Assembly (NCBI RefSeq): GCF_002265435.1
Contig: NZ_NOKQ01000134.1
Location: 1-64,000 of the forward strand
Direction of reading: 5' to 3'
Source: Tetzosporium hominis
GTDB taxonomy: Bacteria > Bacillota > Bacilli > Bacillales_A > Planococcaceae
Length of the DNA: 64,000 nt
Shown here: piece by piece, positions 49,467 to 57,647 of the stretch
Layout of the letters: every line of letters begins with the position of its first letter
Numbering within the stretch: position 1 is the first letter of the stretch
Notes under the pieces: model-generated
Database searches by the model: none
The model's input: the letters and a program-made list of their open reading frames with translations, nothing else
Told to the model about the DNA's origin: nothing
Translations under genes and position numbers: made by a program

Positions 49467-51011
49467 ATGAGTTTAGTTCAACGCGTGCAGCAACAGGCTG
49501 CTCAAAATCCAACAAAAGCTGCTTACAATTTTATGGGGAAAGACACGAGTTACGCAGAATTCGAAGGAACCGTTGCAAAGTTTGCCGGAGCTCTTCAATC
49601 GCTTGGCGTAGCAAAAGGAGACAATGTTGCATTTTTATTAGGCAACACACCACATTTTTTAATCTCGCTCTACGCTACAATGCGTATCGGAGCAACAGCG
49701 GTTCCAATCAACCCTATTTATACACCAGATGAGATTTCGTATATCATCAAAAACAGTGATGCTAAGGTAGTCGTGGCACTGGATCTCCTATTGCCACTAG
49801 TTGAACGTGCAGCCGGTGCATTCCCTAAAGTAGAACAGTATGTTATTTGTGAAACTGCTGCGGAGACGGCTGACAAACTACGAGCACTTCCAAGTGATCT
49901 GCAGTCAAAAGTGAAACCGTTTTCAGTATTAGTTCATCAAGGTCAAGCTGTTGAGCCTGTGGAGGTAGAGGATCACGATACGGCAGTCATCTTATATACT
50001 TCAGGAACAACAGGTCATCCAAAAGGTGCTATGTTAACGTTCGAGAACATCTTCTCAAATGCAAGAGATGTAGCTGAATACTTAGGGTTCTCACCAGATG
50101 ATCGTGTCCTTGCTACGTTACCGGTCTTTCACGTATTCGCATTGACAGTAGTCGTCAACGCTCCTTTAGTGACAGGTGCTACGATTCTTCTTGTGCCAAA
50201 GTTTTCTCCAGGAGATGTGTTCACAGTGGCGAAAGAGCAGCAAGCTACAGTATTTGCAGGTGTCCCAACTATGTACAACTTCTTATACCAATACCCAGAT
50301 GCAAACCCTGAGGACTTTTCAACGGTTCGCCTTGCTATTTCAGGCGGATCCTCTTTACCAGTTGCGCTTCTTCATAATTTCGAAGACAAGTTCAACGTGC
50401 GAATTTCAGAGGGTTACGGGCTTTCAGAAGCGTCTCCTGTAACTTGCTTTAACCCACTCGATCGTGAACGCAAAGCAGGTTCTATTGGTACGTCGATCAT
50501 CAATGTCGAGAATAAAATCGTTAACGAGCTAGGTGAAGAACTTCCTATTGGTGAAGTTGGAGAACTGATTGTACGTGGTCCTAACGTGATGAAAGGCTAC
50601 TACAAAATGCCTGAAGAAACTGCAAATGCTATTCGTGACGGCTGGTTGTACACAGGGGACTTAGCTAAAAAGGACGAAGAAGGCTATTTCTATATTGTCG
50701 ATCGCAAAAAAGACATGATCATAGTGGGTGGCTATAACGTGTATCCACGAGAAGTAGAAGAAGTGCTATTTGCGCATCCAGGGATTTTGGAAGCAGCCGT
50801 TGTCGGCGTTCCAGACCCGAACTTTGGAGAGCAAGTGTTAGCGTTTGTTGTTTTAAAAGATGCAACTTTATCGACTGAAGAAATTCAATCCTTCTGCCGG
50901 GAGAAGTTAGCTAAATACAAAGTGCCGACTCGTATTGAAGTATTAGAAGAATTACCGAAAAATACTACAGGTAAGATTTTACGCAGAACTCTAAAAGAAC
51001 AATCTGTATAA
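49467..51011 (+). CDS. Long-chain fatty-acid CoA ligase (YhfL/LcfB-like)
   Basis: 514-residue AMP-forming acyl-CoA synthetase, activating fatty acids for beta-oxidation. ATP-binding motif ILYTSGTTGHPKGAMLT (about 172-188), VPTMYNF, EGYGLSEASPV, GDLAKKDEEGYFYIVDRKKD (about 394-413), and the C-terminal catalytic Lys in NTTGKILRR. Same size and neighbourhood as B. subtilis YhfL (513). Controlled by the FadR-type operator. ATG follows GAAAGGGGTATC. Confidence 0.92.
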   Translation: MSLVQRVQQQAAQNPTKAAYNFMGKDTSYAEFEGTVAKFAGALQSLGVAKGDNVAFLLGNTPHFLISLYATMRIGATAVPINPIYTPDEISYIIKNSDAKVVVALDLLLPLVERAAGAFPKVEQYVICETAAETADKLRALPSDLQSKVKPFSVLVHQGQAVEPVEVEDHDTAVILYTSGTTGHPKGAMLTFENIFSNARDVAEYLGFSPDDRVLATLPVFHVFALTVVVNAPLVTGATILLVPKFSPGDVFTVAKEQQATVFAGVPTMYNFLYQYPDANPEDFSTVRLAISGGSSLPVALLHNFEDKFNVRISEGYGLSEASPVTCFNPLDRERKAGSIGTSIINVENKIVNELGEELPIGEVGELIVRGPNVMKGYYKMPEETANAIRDGWLYTGDLAKKDEEGYFYIVDRKKDMIIVGGYNVYPREVEEVLFAHPGILEAAVVGVPDPNFGEQVLAFVVLKDATLSTEEIQSFCREKLAKYKVPTRIEVLEELPKNTTGKILRRTLKEQSV

Positions 51012-51014
51012 CCA

Positions 51015-51047
51015 AAGACCCTTTTCTCTCATAGAGAAAAGGGTCTT
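51015..51047. terminator. Terminator after the CoA ligase
   Basis: AAGACCCTTTTCTC / GAGAAAAGGGTCTT, almost perfect 14-bp stem; short T tail. Confidence 0.85.
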
Positions 51048-51130
51048 ATTGTGAATAGTTTGGCTATTTGCATAAATTACAGTATACTGAAAAGGTATTT
51101 TGATAGTCGAAATAATTGGGAGGCATCACC

Positions 51131-53098
51131 ATGAAAAAAGAAAAAGTTACTATATCCGATATCGAACAGATTCATTCCGTTACAACTCCAATTTGGCATC
51201 CAAATGGTGTCCAGGTCGCGTATGTAAAAACATCAATTGATTCTAAAAAGAATACATACGAAAGCAGTATTTATGTGGTGGACGAAGAAACTAAGAAAGA
51301 GAACAAATGGACGACACGCAAAGAACGTATCTCTTCTATCAAATGGTCGCCTGAAGGAAGTTATTTATCTTTCTTATCGACTCGTGATGAAGGCAATCAA
51401 TTATACATCCTTCCAGTAAACGGGGGAGAAGCTAAACAAGTCATGGAACTACCTTATGGAGTATCCTCTTATGTATGGCATCCAACAGAAGAAAAGATTT
51501 GGTTTACAGCTAGCTATCATAATGAGACTGGTTGGGAGAAGCAAGAAGATAAGAAAGAGGAGTTTCCAAAGCCGTATAAAGCAGGCAAGATGAAATATAT
51601 TCAAGATGGTAGTGGGTTAGTAAAACAAGACCGTTTTTCTCAAATTGGAGTCGTAGAAGTGGAGGCAGGCACTTTTGAAAGATGGTCATCAGACAATGAT
51701 CATCAACAAGTACATGCCGTATCTCCAAACGGTAAACAAATCGTTACCTCTACATCGCCATTAGAGAATGATGACGTTTTTGAATCCGATCTCACGGTAG
51801 TCGATATCGAGTCGAAGTCATCCAAAACTCTTTCACTCGAGCCAGGTTATTACGGTGGAGCTGCATTCTGTCCGTCTGGAGACCATTTAGCGTTTGTCGG
51901 CGCCACTCGTACTTTTGAGAATGCTACTCACAGTCAACTCTATGTTTACAACTTTAAAACGGAACAAGTTCAGTCGTTAACAGAGGGCCTTGATGCACCG
52001 GTAGGAGATTATGTGGTGGCAGATATCCAGCAAGGGGCAAGTGCACCTGCAGTCGTATGGACGGAGCATGACCACTTATACTTCCAAGTGTCGACATACG
52101 GAGACGTGCGAGTATACTTTGCAAGCCTAGAAGGCGAACTGTATCCAGTGACACAAGAAGGGGAACATGTTTACGGATATGATGTGACACCGGATGGCTC
52201 GAAACTAGCTATCACAGTCAGCGATCCGACATTCCCCGGAGAACTGTTTGTGCAAAGCGTGACTACAGGAGAACGTACTTTGTTGTCGCATCATAATGAA
52301 GAGTACGTAGCTTCGCGAGACTTGATTGCGCCAGAAGCGATTGTATTCAAAGGGCCAAAAGGTTGGGACGTTCACGGTTGGATCATCAAACCAGTAGAAG
52401 CGGCAGAAGGGAAAGTTCCTTTAGTCACGAATATCCATGGTGGACCTCACGCATTTTACGCTAATACGTTCTTCCATGAGATGCAGCTTCTTGCTGCACA
52501 AGGCGTTGGAGTCCTGTACGTGAATCCACGAGGCAGTCACAGCTATAGTCAAGAGTTTGTTGACGCAGTGCGTGGAGACTACGGTGGTAATGATTATTTA
52601 GATATCATGGCAGCAGTAGATTATGCTATAAAACAATATGACTGGATCGATGCCGATCGTTTGGGCGTGACAGGAGGTTCCTATGGAGGGTTCATGACGA
52701 ACTGGATCGTAGGACACACGGACCGATTTAAAGCGGCCGTGACTCAACGTTCCATTTCAAACTGGATCAGTTTCTACGGAGTATCTGATATTGGCTATTA
52801 CTTCACGGAATGGCAGATTCAAAGCGATATGAATGATATCGACAAGCTATGGGATCACTCACCTCTCAAATATGCAGCACAAGTGAAGACGCCACTCCTC
52901 ATATTGCACGGAGAGGACGACTTACGTTGTCCAATCGAGCAAGCACAACAGTTGTATATTACGCTCAAGCGCATGGGGAAAGAAGTAGAGTTTGTCCGCT
53001 TCCCACAAGCTGACCACAACTTGTCTCGAACAGGACTTCCAAACTTACGTAAAGAACGTCTAGAGCAAATCATTGGATGGTTCAACGAGTATCTATAA
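51131..53098 (+). CDS. S9-family prolyl oligopeptidase/acylaminoacyl-peptidase (YuxL-like)
   Basis: 655-residue serine peptidase. N-terminal beta-propeller (about 1-390, WSPEGSYLSFLSTRDEG, SPNGKQIVTSTSP) that filters peptide substrates, then an alpha/beta hydrolase domain. Catalytic triad: Ser517 in GGSYGGF, Asp596/597 in HGEDDLRCP, His629 in ADHNLSR. No signal peptide, so cytoplasmic peptide turnover is likely. ATG 51131 follows GGGAGGCATCACC. Length fits B. subtilis YuxL (657). Confidence 0.9.
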   Translation: MKKEKVTISDIEQIHSVTTPIWHPNGVQVAYVKTSIDSKKNTYESSIYVVDEETKKENKWTTRKERISSIKWSPEGSYLSFLSTRDEGNQLYILPVNGGEAKQVMELPYGVSSYVWHPTEEKIWFTASYHNETGWEKQEDKKEEFPKPYKAGKMKYIQDGSGLVKQDRFSQIGVVEVEAGTFERWSSDNDHQQVHAVSPNGKQIVTSTSPLENDDVFESDLTVVDIESKSSKTLSLEPGYYGGAAFCPSGDHLAFVGATRTFENATHSQLYVYNFKTEQVQSLTEGLDAPVGDYVVADIQQGASAPAVVWTEHDHLYFQVSTYGDVRVYFASLEGELYPVTQEGEHVYGYDVTPDGSKLAITVSDPTFPGELFVQSVTTGERTLLSHHNEEYVASRDLIAPEAIVFKGPKGWDVHGWIIKPVEAAEGKVPLVTNIHGGPHAFYANTFFHEMQLLAAQGVGVLYVNPRGSHSYSQEFVDAVRGDYGGNDYLDIMAAVDYAIKQYDWIDADRLGVTGGSYGGFMTNWIVGHTDRFKAAVTQRSISNWISFYGVSDIGYYFTEWQIQSDMNDIDKLWDHSPLKYAAQVKTPLLILHGEDDLRCPIEQAQQLYITLKRMGKEVEFVRFPQADHNLSRTGLPNLRKERLEQIIGWFNEYL

Positions 53099-53105
53099 AA
53101 TAAAG

Positions 53106-53140
53106 AAACGTCCAGCTTAAACGGCTGGACGTCTTTTTAT
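53106..53140. terminator. Bidirectional terminator
   Basis: AACGTCCAGC / GCTGGACGTC T5; between the convergent S9 peptidase and enoyl-CoA hydratase genes. Confidence 0.88.
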
Positions 53141-53913
53141 TTTCCTTTAAACTGAGGTTTCCGTTTTTCACCGAAAGCGATTAAGGCTTCTACACGGTCT
53201 TCCGTTGGAATCGTAAGCTCGTAAGCTTTGCGTTCAATTTGTAGACCTGTCTGTAAATCTGCGTTCATCCCATTTTTTACAGCAAACTTGGCTTGCTGTA
53301 AGGCGATGGGGCCATTCGCTAATATCGACATCACGAAAGCTTCAGTTTCTTCAACAATCGTAGAATCCGAGCTGACTTTCGTCACAAGTCCGTAATCAAG
53401 CGCTTCTTTAGCTGATAACTTTCTAGCTGTAAGAATCAGTTCGAGTGCTTTTGATTCTCCTATCAAGCGTGGGAGTCGTTGTGTTCCTCCTGCACCTGGA
53501 ATAATAGCAAGGCTCGTTTCTGTTAGACCCATCACACTTTTTTCGGAAGCGATTCGGAAGTCACATGCGAGTGCTAATTCCATACCGCCACCAAATGCGA
53601 ATCCATTTAACATAGCCACAGTAGGTTGAGGTAAATTTTCAATTGTAGTAAAGACTTCACCAATTTTATAAAGATTTCGTTTCACTTGTTCCGTAGTCAA
53701 CGTCTTGCGCTCTTTTAGATCAGCTCCGACACTAAATGCCCGGCCCCCAGCTCCTCTAAAAATTACAAGTCGTATATCCGGATTAATGCGGATTGCGTCT
53801 ACCACTTGACCAAGCTCTGCAAGCATGTCGTAGTTAAATGCATTCATAGCTTCTGGTCGATTTAAGGTAACAACTGCAACATGCTCTTTCTGTTCAAACA
53901 ATAAAGTTTCCAT
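53137..53913 (-). CDS. Enoyl-CoA hydratase
   Basis: 258-residue crotonase. Both catalytic Glu are in place: GGGMELALACDFRIA (first) and GLTETSLAIIPGAGGTQRLPR (second), with oxyanion segment AFSVGADLKER. Probable hydration of short or medium enoyl-CoA in fatty-acid or branched-chain breakdown (similar to YngF or methylglutaconyl-CoA hydratase). ATG 53913 is 6 nt after GGAGGG; the ATG at 53919 overlaps it. Unlike the crotonase at 22949, the active site is complete. Confidence 0.9.
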   Translation of the reverse strand: METLLFEQKEHVAVVTLNRPEAMNAFNYDMLAELGQVVDAIRINPDIRLVIFRGAGGRAFSVGADLKERKTLTTEQVKRNLYKIGEVFTTIENLPQPTVAMLNGFAFGGGMELALACDFRIASEKSVMGLTETSLAIIPGAGGTQRLPRLIGESKALELILTARKLSAKEALDYGLVTKVSSDSTIVEETEAFVMSILANGPIALQQAKFAVKNGMNADLQTGLQIERKAYELTIPTEDRVEALIAFGEKRKPQFKGK

Positions 53914-53967
53914 TTCCATCCCTCCACCACTTTAGCGTACCATTTTCAAAAATGGCTGTCACTCGTC

Positions 53968-54001
53968 AAAAAAAGCCCTTATCCATAAGGGATAAAGGCT
54001 T
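53968..54001 (-). terminator. Terminator of the LCP gene
   Basis: On minus: GCCTTTATCC-CTTA-GGATAAGGGC followed by T7. Confidence 0.85.
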
Positions 54002-54006
54002 GATAA

Positions 54007-55029
54007 TTATTCGCTATCGTTGTTAGTAGCATCTCCCGCATATTCAGAGCTGCCTGGTTTTAACTCAAGGTGCGTTTGCAATTCCGTTTTAGTTGTCTCA
54101 AGGCTTTCTTCATCTAACTGCCAGTAATACGTTCCAGTAGTCATATCATCGTAGCCAGTTAGCGACAGTGTTTCCACTTGCGGCTTTCCTTTAGAAACAT
54201 AATCAAAGAATGACTTCATTTGATCGAATGTTAAATCCGTTTTCATGTTGCTTCCAACAGCGTCTATGACATCTCCATATTTCGTAAACGAAGAAACAGA
54301 AGCAGCTTTTTTAATAATCGCTTCCAAAATCATCTGTTGGCGTTTCCCACGCTCGATATCGTTATCAAGTTTACGGGTACGAGCTAAAGCGAGTGTTTCG
54401 CGACCGTCTAGTAATTGAGTACCTTCTTTTAATTCAACTGTATATTCATCGTTTTCATCAAGTTCTAAGTGATCATAAGGAACATCTACAGTGACGCCAC
54501 CGAGTGCATCCACCGTATCAATAAACGCATTGAAGTTCATCTTTACATAATAATCAATTGGGATGTCGAGTAATTCTTCTACTGTCTCTATAGAGACTCG
54601 AGTGCCTCCATGTGCATGCGCATGAGTGATTTTATCGCTATATCCAACTTCAGGAATATATACGTAAGAATCACGGGGGATACTCACAAGCTTAATTGTC
54701 TTATCTTCATTATTTAAGGTAGCGACCATAAGAGCATCAGAGCGACTGGTTTCATCTCCAAAGCCACGTTTTTCACTATCATCAATTCCAACAAATAATA
54801 TGGATACATTGTCCGTCAGCGGTTCCACTTGTTCTTCACGAAGTTCAGAACCATTTTCACGATCTGCGAGTGCTTGATAACTCCTGTCAGCAGCCACTTC
54901 AGCTCGTTTTGCTAGGTAGACACCGTATGTTGCAGATAAGATAGCAAAAGCTCCCAACGCAATTAGGATAGAATACAAAATGGTTTTCTTGCGTGAACGA
55001 GATTTTTGCTTTTTAGATAATCTATTCAT
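54007..55029 (-). CDS. LytR-CpsA-Psr (LCP) family cell-wall ligase, TagU-like
   Basis: 340 residues. Basic N-terminus, one TM helix (about 18-40), then the extracytoplasmic LCP domain: VSILFVGIDDSEKRGFGDETSRSD-type start (about 74-97), VSIPRDSYVYIPEVG with phosphate-binding Arg/Asp, ITHAHAHGG, and LARTRKLDNDIERGKRQQ. Transfers wall teichoic acid or other anionic polymers to peptidoglycan. In B. subtilis tagU (lytR) lies in the same yvyE-degSU region. A C-terminal tail is acidic. Confidence 0.92.
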   Translation of the reverse strand: MNRLSKKQKSRSRKKTILYSILIALGAFAILSATYGVYLAKRAEVAADRSYQALADRENGSELREEQVEPLTDNVSILFVGIDDSEKRGFGDETSRSDALMVATLNNEDKTIKLVSIPRDSYVYIPEVGYSDKITHAHAHGGTRVSIETVEELLDIPIDYYVKMNFNAFIDTVDALGGVTVDVPYDHLELDENDEYTVELKEGTQLLDGRETLALARTRKLDNDIERGKRQQMILEAIIKKAASVSSFTKYGDVIDAVGSNMKTDLTFDQMKSFFDYVSKGKPQVETLSLTGYDDMTTGTYYWQLDEESLETTKTELQTHLELKPGSSEYAGDATNNDSE

Positions 55030-55100
55030 TTGTTAACGCCTCCTGAAGGGACGAGCCCTTCGTTAATTTCACAATCTAAGTGTTAGTAGTATTTTTTTGC

Positions 55101-55733
55101 TTAGTTATCGAGTTCTAAAAATGAGATTTCTCCTTTAGAGACTTCTGCATTCGCATTCGTCAAGGAGGTAATCCATTCCTCAAATTCTTCCGTAGACTTT
55201 TCATTAACATAAACCAAAAGCTCTACTTTATCTGTATACCTAATTTCATGCAACTGATAAACATTTTGACGCAATTCATTCTCAAGCTTACCAAGGAGTG
55301 TATAATCGACACTTATCGTATAGAGGACGTGACGAACACGTTCAACAATTCCAGCTACACTGAGGCCTTCTGAGACAGAACTACCGTAGGCACGGATCAA
55401 ACCGCCGCCGCCTAGCTTGATCCCACCGAAATAACGGGTCACAACCGCTGTAACGTTTCGGAGGTCTTGTTTTTTCAAAACCTCTAACATAGGGACGCCT
55501 GCTGTGCCGGTAGGTTCCCCGTCATCGCTAGCTTTTTGAATGGCGTTGTTTTCTCCTATAACATAAGCAAAACAGTTGTGATTCGCTGACTTATGTTCAG
55601 AACGAATCGAATTGATAAATTTTTGTGCTTCTTGTTCATTATTTGTGCGTTTTAAATGGCAGATAAATCGTGAGCGTTGAATCAGTATTTCGTGCTGGCA
55701 CGACTTTTTGATTGTATAATAATTTGAATTCAT
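55101..55733 (-). CDS. yvyE: YvyE/YigZ (IMPACT) family protein
   Basis: 210 residues. UPF0029 N-terminal domain with SRFICHLKRTNNEQEAQKFI, the conserved ANHNCFAYVIG and SDDGEPTGTAGVPMLEVL, and RYFGGIKLGGGGLIRAYG (about 107-124), followed by a DUF1949 C-terminal domain. Homologue of the translation-linked IMPACT/YigZ family; biochemical role unproven. Sits divergently upstream of degU as in B. subtilis, where degS-degU follow. Confidence 0.92.
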   Translation of the reverse strand: MNSNYYTIKKSCQHEILIQRSRFICHLKRTNNEQEAQKFINSIRSEHKSANHNCFAYVIGENNAIQKASDDGEPTGTAGVPMLEVLKKQDLRNVTAVVTRYFGGIKLGGGGLIRAYGSSVSEGLSVAGIVERVRHVLYTISVDYTLLGKLENELRQNVYQLHEIRYTDKVELLVYVNEKSTEEFEEWITSLTNANAEVSKGEISFLELDN

Positions 55734-55799
55734 TGCCTACTCCTTCCGAAAAATGAAATGGTTCTGTAATGTAATTTTAATATGCTTTTGGGAAATTAG

Positions 55800-55808
55800 T
55801 GCTATAAT
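55800..55808 (+). promoter_or_regulatory. Extended -10 promoter for the degU leader
   Basis: TGCTATAAT, a perfect extended -10; the -35 region (ATATGC) is poor, as is common for extended -10 promoters. Confidence 0.65.
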
Positions 55809-55814
55809 GGTTTC

Positions 55815-56095
55815 TGTCAGGTCTTAAAATTGAGTAACTTGAGATATAGATTTGCACCTTCTAACTAGGAGTTGAACACTACTAATCATCAAGCTAGATA
55901 CTCTGGACTTAGTAACGCGAAAGAGTAGATCTCTCGTGCAGGAGTGGATATACGGAACTTTCAAGGCGTTTAGACCGTCCTATTATACGTGGAAACATCT
56001 GTTTTTGTAAAAGAACCCGCAATACTGGGAAGTACGTTTATTTCTTAGCTAAATGAGGAATAAGAATGATAATTGAAGTGTTGCTATAGGAGGAT
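55815..56095 (+). other. Long, possibly structured leader before degU
   Basis: About 280 nt without a reading frame between the promoter and the degU ribosome site. Local stems: TGCAC (55854-55858) can pair with GTGCA (55938-55942); CGAAAGAG/CTCTCG with two bulged A around 55918-55938; TTATTTCTTA/TGAGGAATAA (10 bp with G-U) near 56039-56064, just before AGGAGG. No T-run terminator and no recognised riboswitch signature (no T-box, SAM, TPP, c-di-GMP or purine core). Function unknown. Confidence 0.5.
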
Positions 56096-56101
56096 ATTCA
56101 T

Positions 56102-56776
56102 ATGACGAAAATTGTAATTATAGATGATCATCAGTTATTCCGTGAAGGAGTTAAACGCATTTTAGATTTCGAAGAGACATTTGAAGTGGTGGCTGAAGGA
56201 GATGACGGTACAGATGCAATGCGTTTGTACGAGAATTACCAGCCAGATATTATTTTAATGGGTATCAATATGCCAAATAAAAGCGGAATTGATGCGACTG
56301 CTGAACTGATTGCCGAACATCCTGAAGCAAAAGTGATCATGCTTTCTATTCATGACGATGAATCATTCGTTTCGACAGCACTTAAAACAGGAGCTTCTGG
56401 CTACATGCTAAAAGAAATGGATGCCAATGCGATTGTGCAAGGGATTAAAGTTGTTGATAAAGGTGGCAACTACTTACATCCAAAAGTGACAAAGAACTTG
56501 GTCAATGAGTTTAAGCGTTTAAGCGAACGTGAGAACAAAGGCAACTTCCACCAAACGGACATTCGCCGACCGTTCCACTTACTGACTAAACGTGAATGTG
56601 AAGTGCTTCAACTGTTAACAGATGGACAAAGTAACCGCACGATTGGTGAAACATTGTTCATTTCTGAAAAAACGGTTAAAAATCACGTATCCAGCATTCT
56701 ACAAAAGATGAACGTGAACGACCGTACGCAAGCAGTTGTAACAGCTATCAAAAACGGCTGGGTAGAAGTGCGCTGA
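56102..56776 (+). CDS. degU: DegU-like response regulator lacking the phospho-acceptor Asp
   Basis: 224 residues, clear DegU homologue along the whole length ([21 protein letters not shown]-terminal [20 protein letters not shown], then [17 protein letters not shown]). The acidic pair and switch Ser are kept, but the phosphorylation site reads [10 protein letters not shown]: Gly54 (GGT) replaces the Asp that DegS phosphorylates. No degS lies upstream; yvyE is directly adjacent. LuxR helix-turn-helix intact. It may act constitutively, or be an error of one base (GAT/GAC to GGT). ATG follows AGGAGGATATTC. Confidence 0.93.
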   Translation: MTKIVIIDDHQLFREGVKRILDFEETFEVVAEGDDGTDAMRLYENYQPDIILMGINMPNKSGIDATAELIAEHPEAKVIMLSIHDDESFVSTALKTGASGYMLKEMDANAIVQGIKVVDKGGNYLHPKVTKNLVNEFKRLSERENKGNFHQTDIRRPFHLLTKRECEVLQLLTDGQSNRTIGETLFISEKTVKNHVSSILQKMNVNDRTQAVVTAIKNGWVEVR

Positions 56777-56791
56777 ATTTCATAATCTTAC

Positions 56792-56819
56792 GACACCTCA
56801 TTCTTGAGGTGTCTTTTTT
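56792..56819 (+). terminator. Terminator after degU
   Basis: GACACCTCA / TGAGGTGTC, 4-nt loop, T6. Confidence 0.92.
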
Positions 56820-56958
56820 ATGGAACTTCTTTAGAATTCAATCGTCCTTTCAATGGATAGACGTAACAGATAAAAGCAAAAGTTTCATGACAATAAGTAA
56901 ATCTGTTTGAATCTGTGCTTCAAATATGCCAAAATACGTCTAGCAGGAGGAATGAATT

Positions 56959-57549
56959 GTGAATCGATTAGTCAAAGTGACAACTATACTGGCAGTACTT
57001 CTTCTTTTCTTAGCGGCATGTTCATCATCAGATGAAGCAGTCAATACAGATTCAGCAACGGATCTTGTACCGCAGGGCTCACAAAATATAGAGACCCATT
57101 CTGCAGATGGAAACGCAGTCTCTTCCGGAGAAGACGAAGAGGTAGGTTTTGAACTTGCCGGTGGCGTTATTGAAGAAGCCGCCAATGTACCGGCGGAAGA
57201 AAAAGAAGCTATTGAAAATGCGTTTCGGACATATATAGAGGCGTTTAATGACGAAGATCTAGAAAGTTATTTATCGGTTATTTCCAAACAGCCACAGGGT
57301 TTTAGCTACGAGACAGAAAAACAGTTTGTGACTGACACATTTGAGCAGTATGATACAAAACGCAGTGCTGAAGATATTACAATCATTAAATACAACGAGC
57401 AAGAAGCACAAGTTTATTCCACGGTTTCCATTGACCTGGAACAACATTCTACAGGTGGGAAAGCAACTAGCTCAGGACGACAAGTCACTGTGTTTGCTAA
57501 AGAAGATGGTAACTGGCTTGTAACAAGTGTTTATTTTATTCGTGATTAA
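56959..57549 (+). CDS. Lipoprotein with NTF2-like C-terminal domain, unknown function
   Basis: 196 residues. Lipobox LAAC with Cys21; Ser/Asp/Glu-rich linker (about 22-75); C-terminal 120 residues begin EEKEAIENAFRTYIEAFNDE DLESYL-like helix pair followed by beta strands (VYSTVSIDLEQHST, GNWLVTSVYFIRD), the pattern of NTF2/SnoaL or DUF4878-type domains. GTG start with AGGAGGAATGAATT upstream. Stands alone between two terminators, replacing degV between degU and comFA. Confidence 0.75.
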   Translation: MNRLVKVTTILAVLLLFLAACSSSDEAVNTDSATDLVPQGSQNIETHSADGNAVSSGEDEEVGFELAGGVIEEAANVPAEEKEAIENAFRTYIEAFNDEDLESYLSVISKQPQGFSYETEKQFVTDTFEQYDTKRSAEDITIIKYNEQEAQVYSTVSIDLEQHSTGGKATSSGRQVTVFAKEDGNWLVTSVYFIRD

Positions 57550-57557
57550 TACGGAGG

Positions 57558-57587
57558 TCCAGCCCAACTAATGGCTGGATTTTTTTT
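57558..57587 (+). terminator. Terminator after the lipoprotein gene
   Basis: TCCAGCC / GGCTGGA, T8. Confidence 0.88.
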
Positions 57588-57615
57588 ATGGATGCCTCTA
57601 TGATAGAGCTACGAG

Positions 57616-57647
57616 ATGAGACCTTTTGGCAAAAGGAGAGATCTCAT
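57616..57647 (+). promoter_or_regulatory. Hairpin covering the comFA ribosome site and start codon
   Basis: ATGAGACCTTTT (57616-57627) pairs with AAAAGG (57631-57636) and, after a 5-nt bulge, TCTCAT (57642-57647). This hides the AAAGGAG site and part of the ATG. Confidence 0.6.

Noticed and set aside
55734-56101. Degenerate degS gene upstream of degU
   Set aside because: Stops occur in every frame and no HATPase or H-box pattern can be recovered; the length is far too small.
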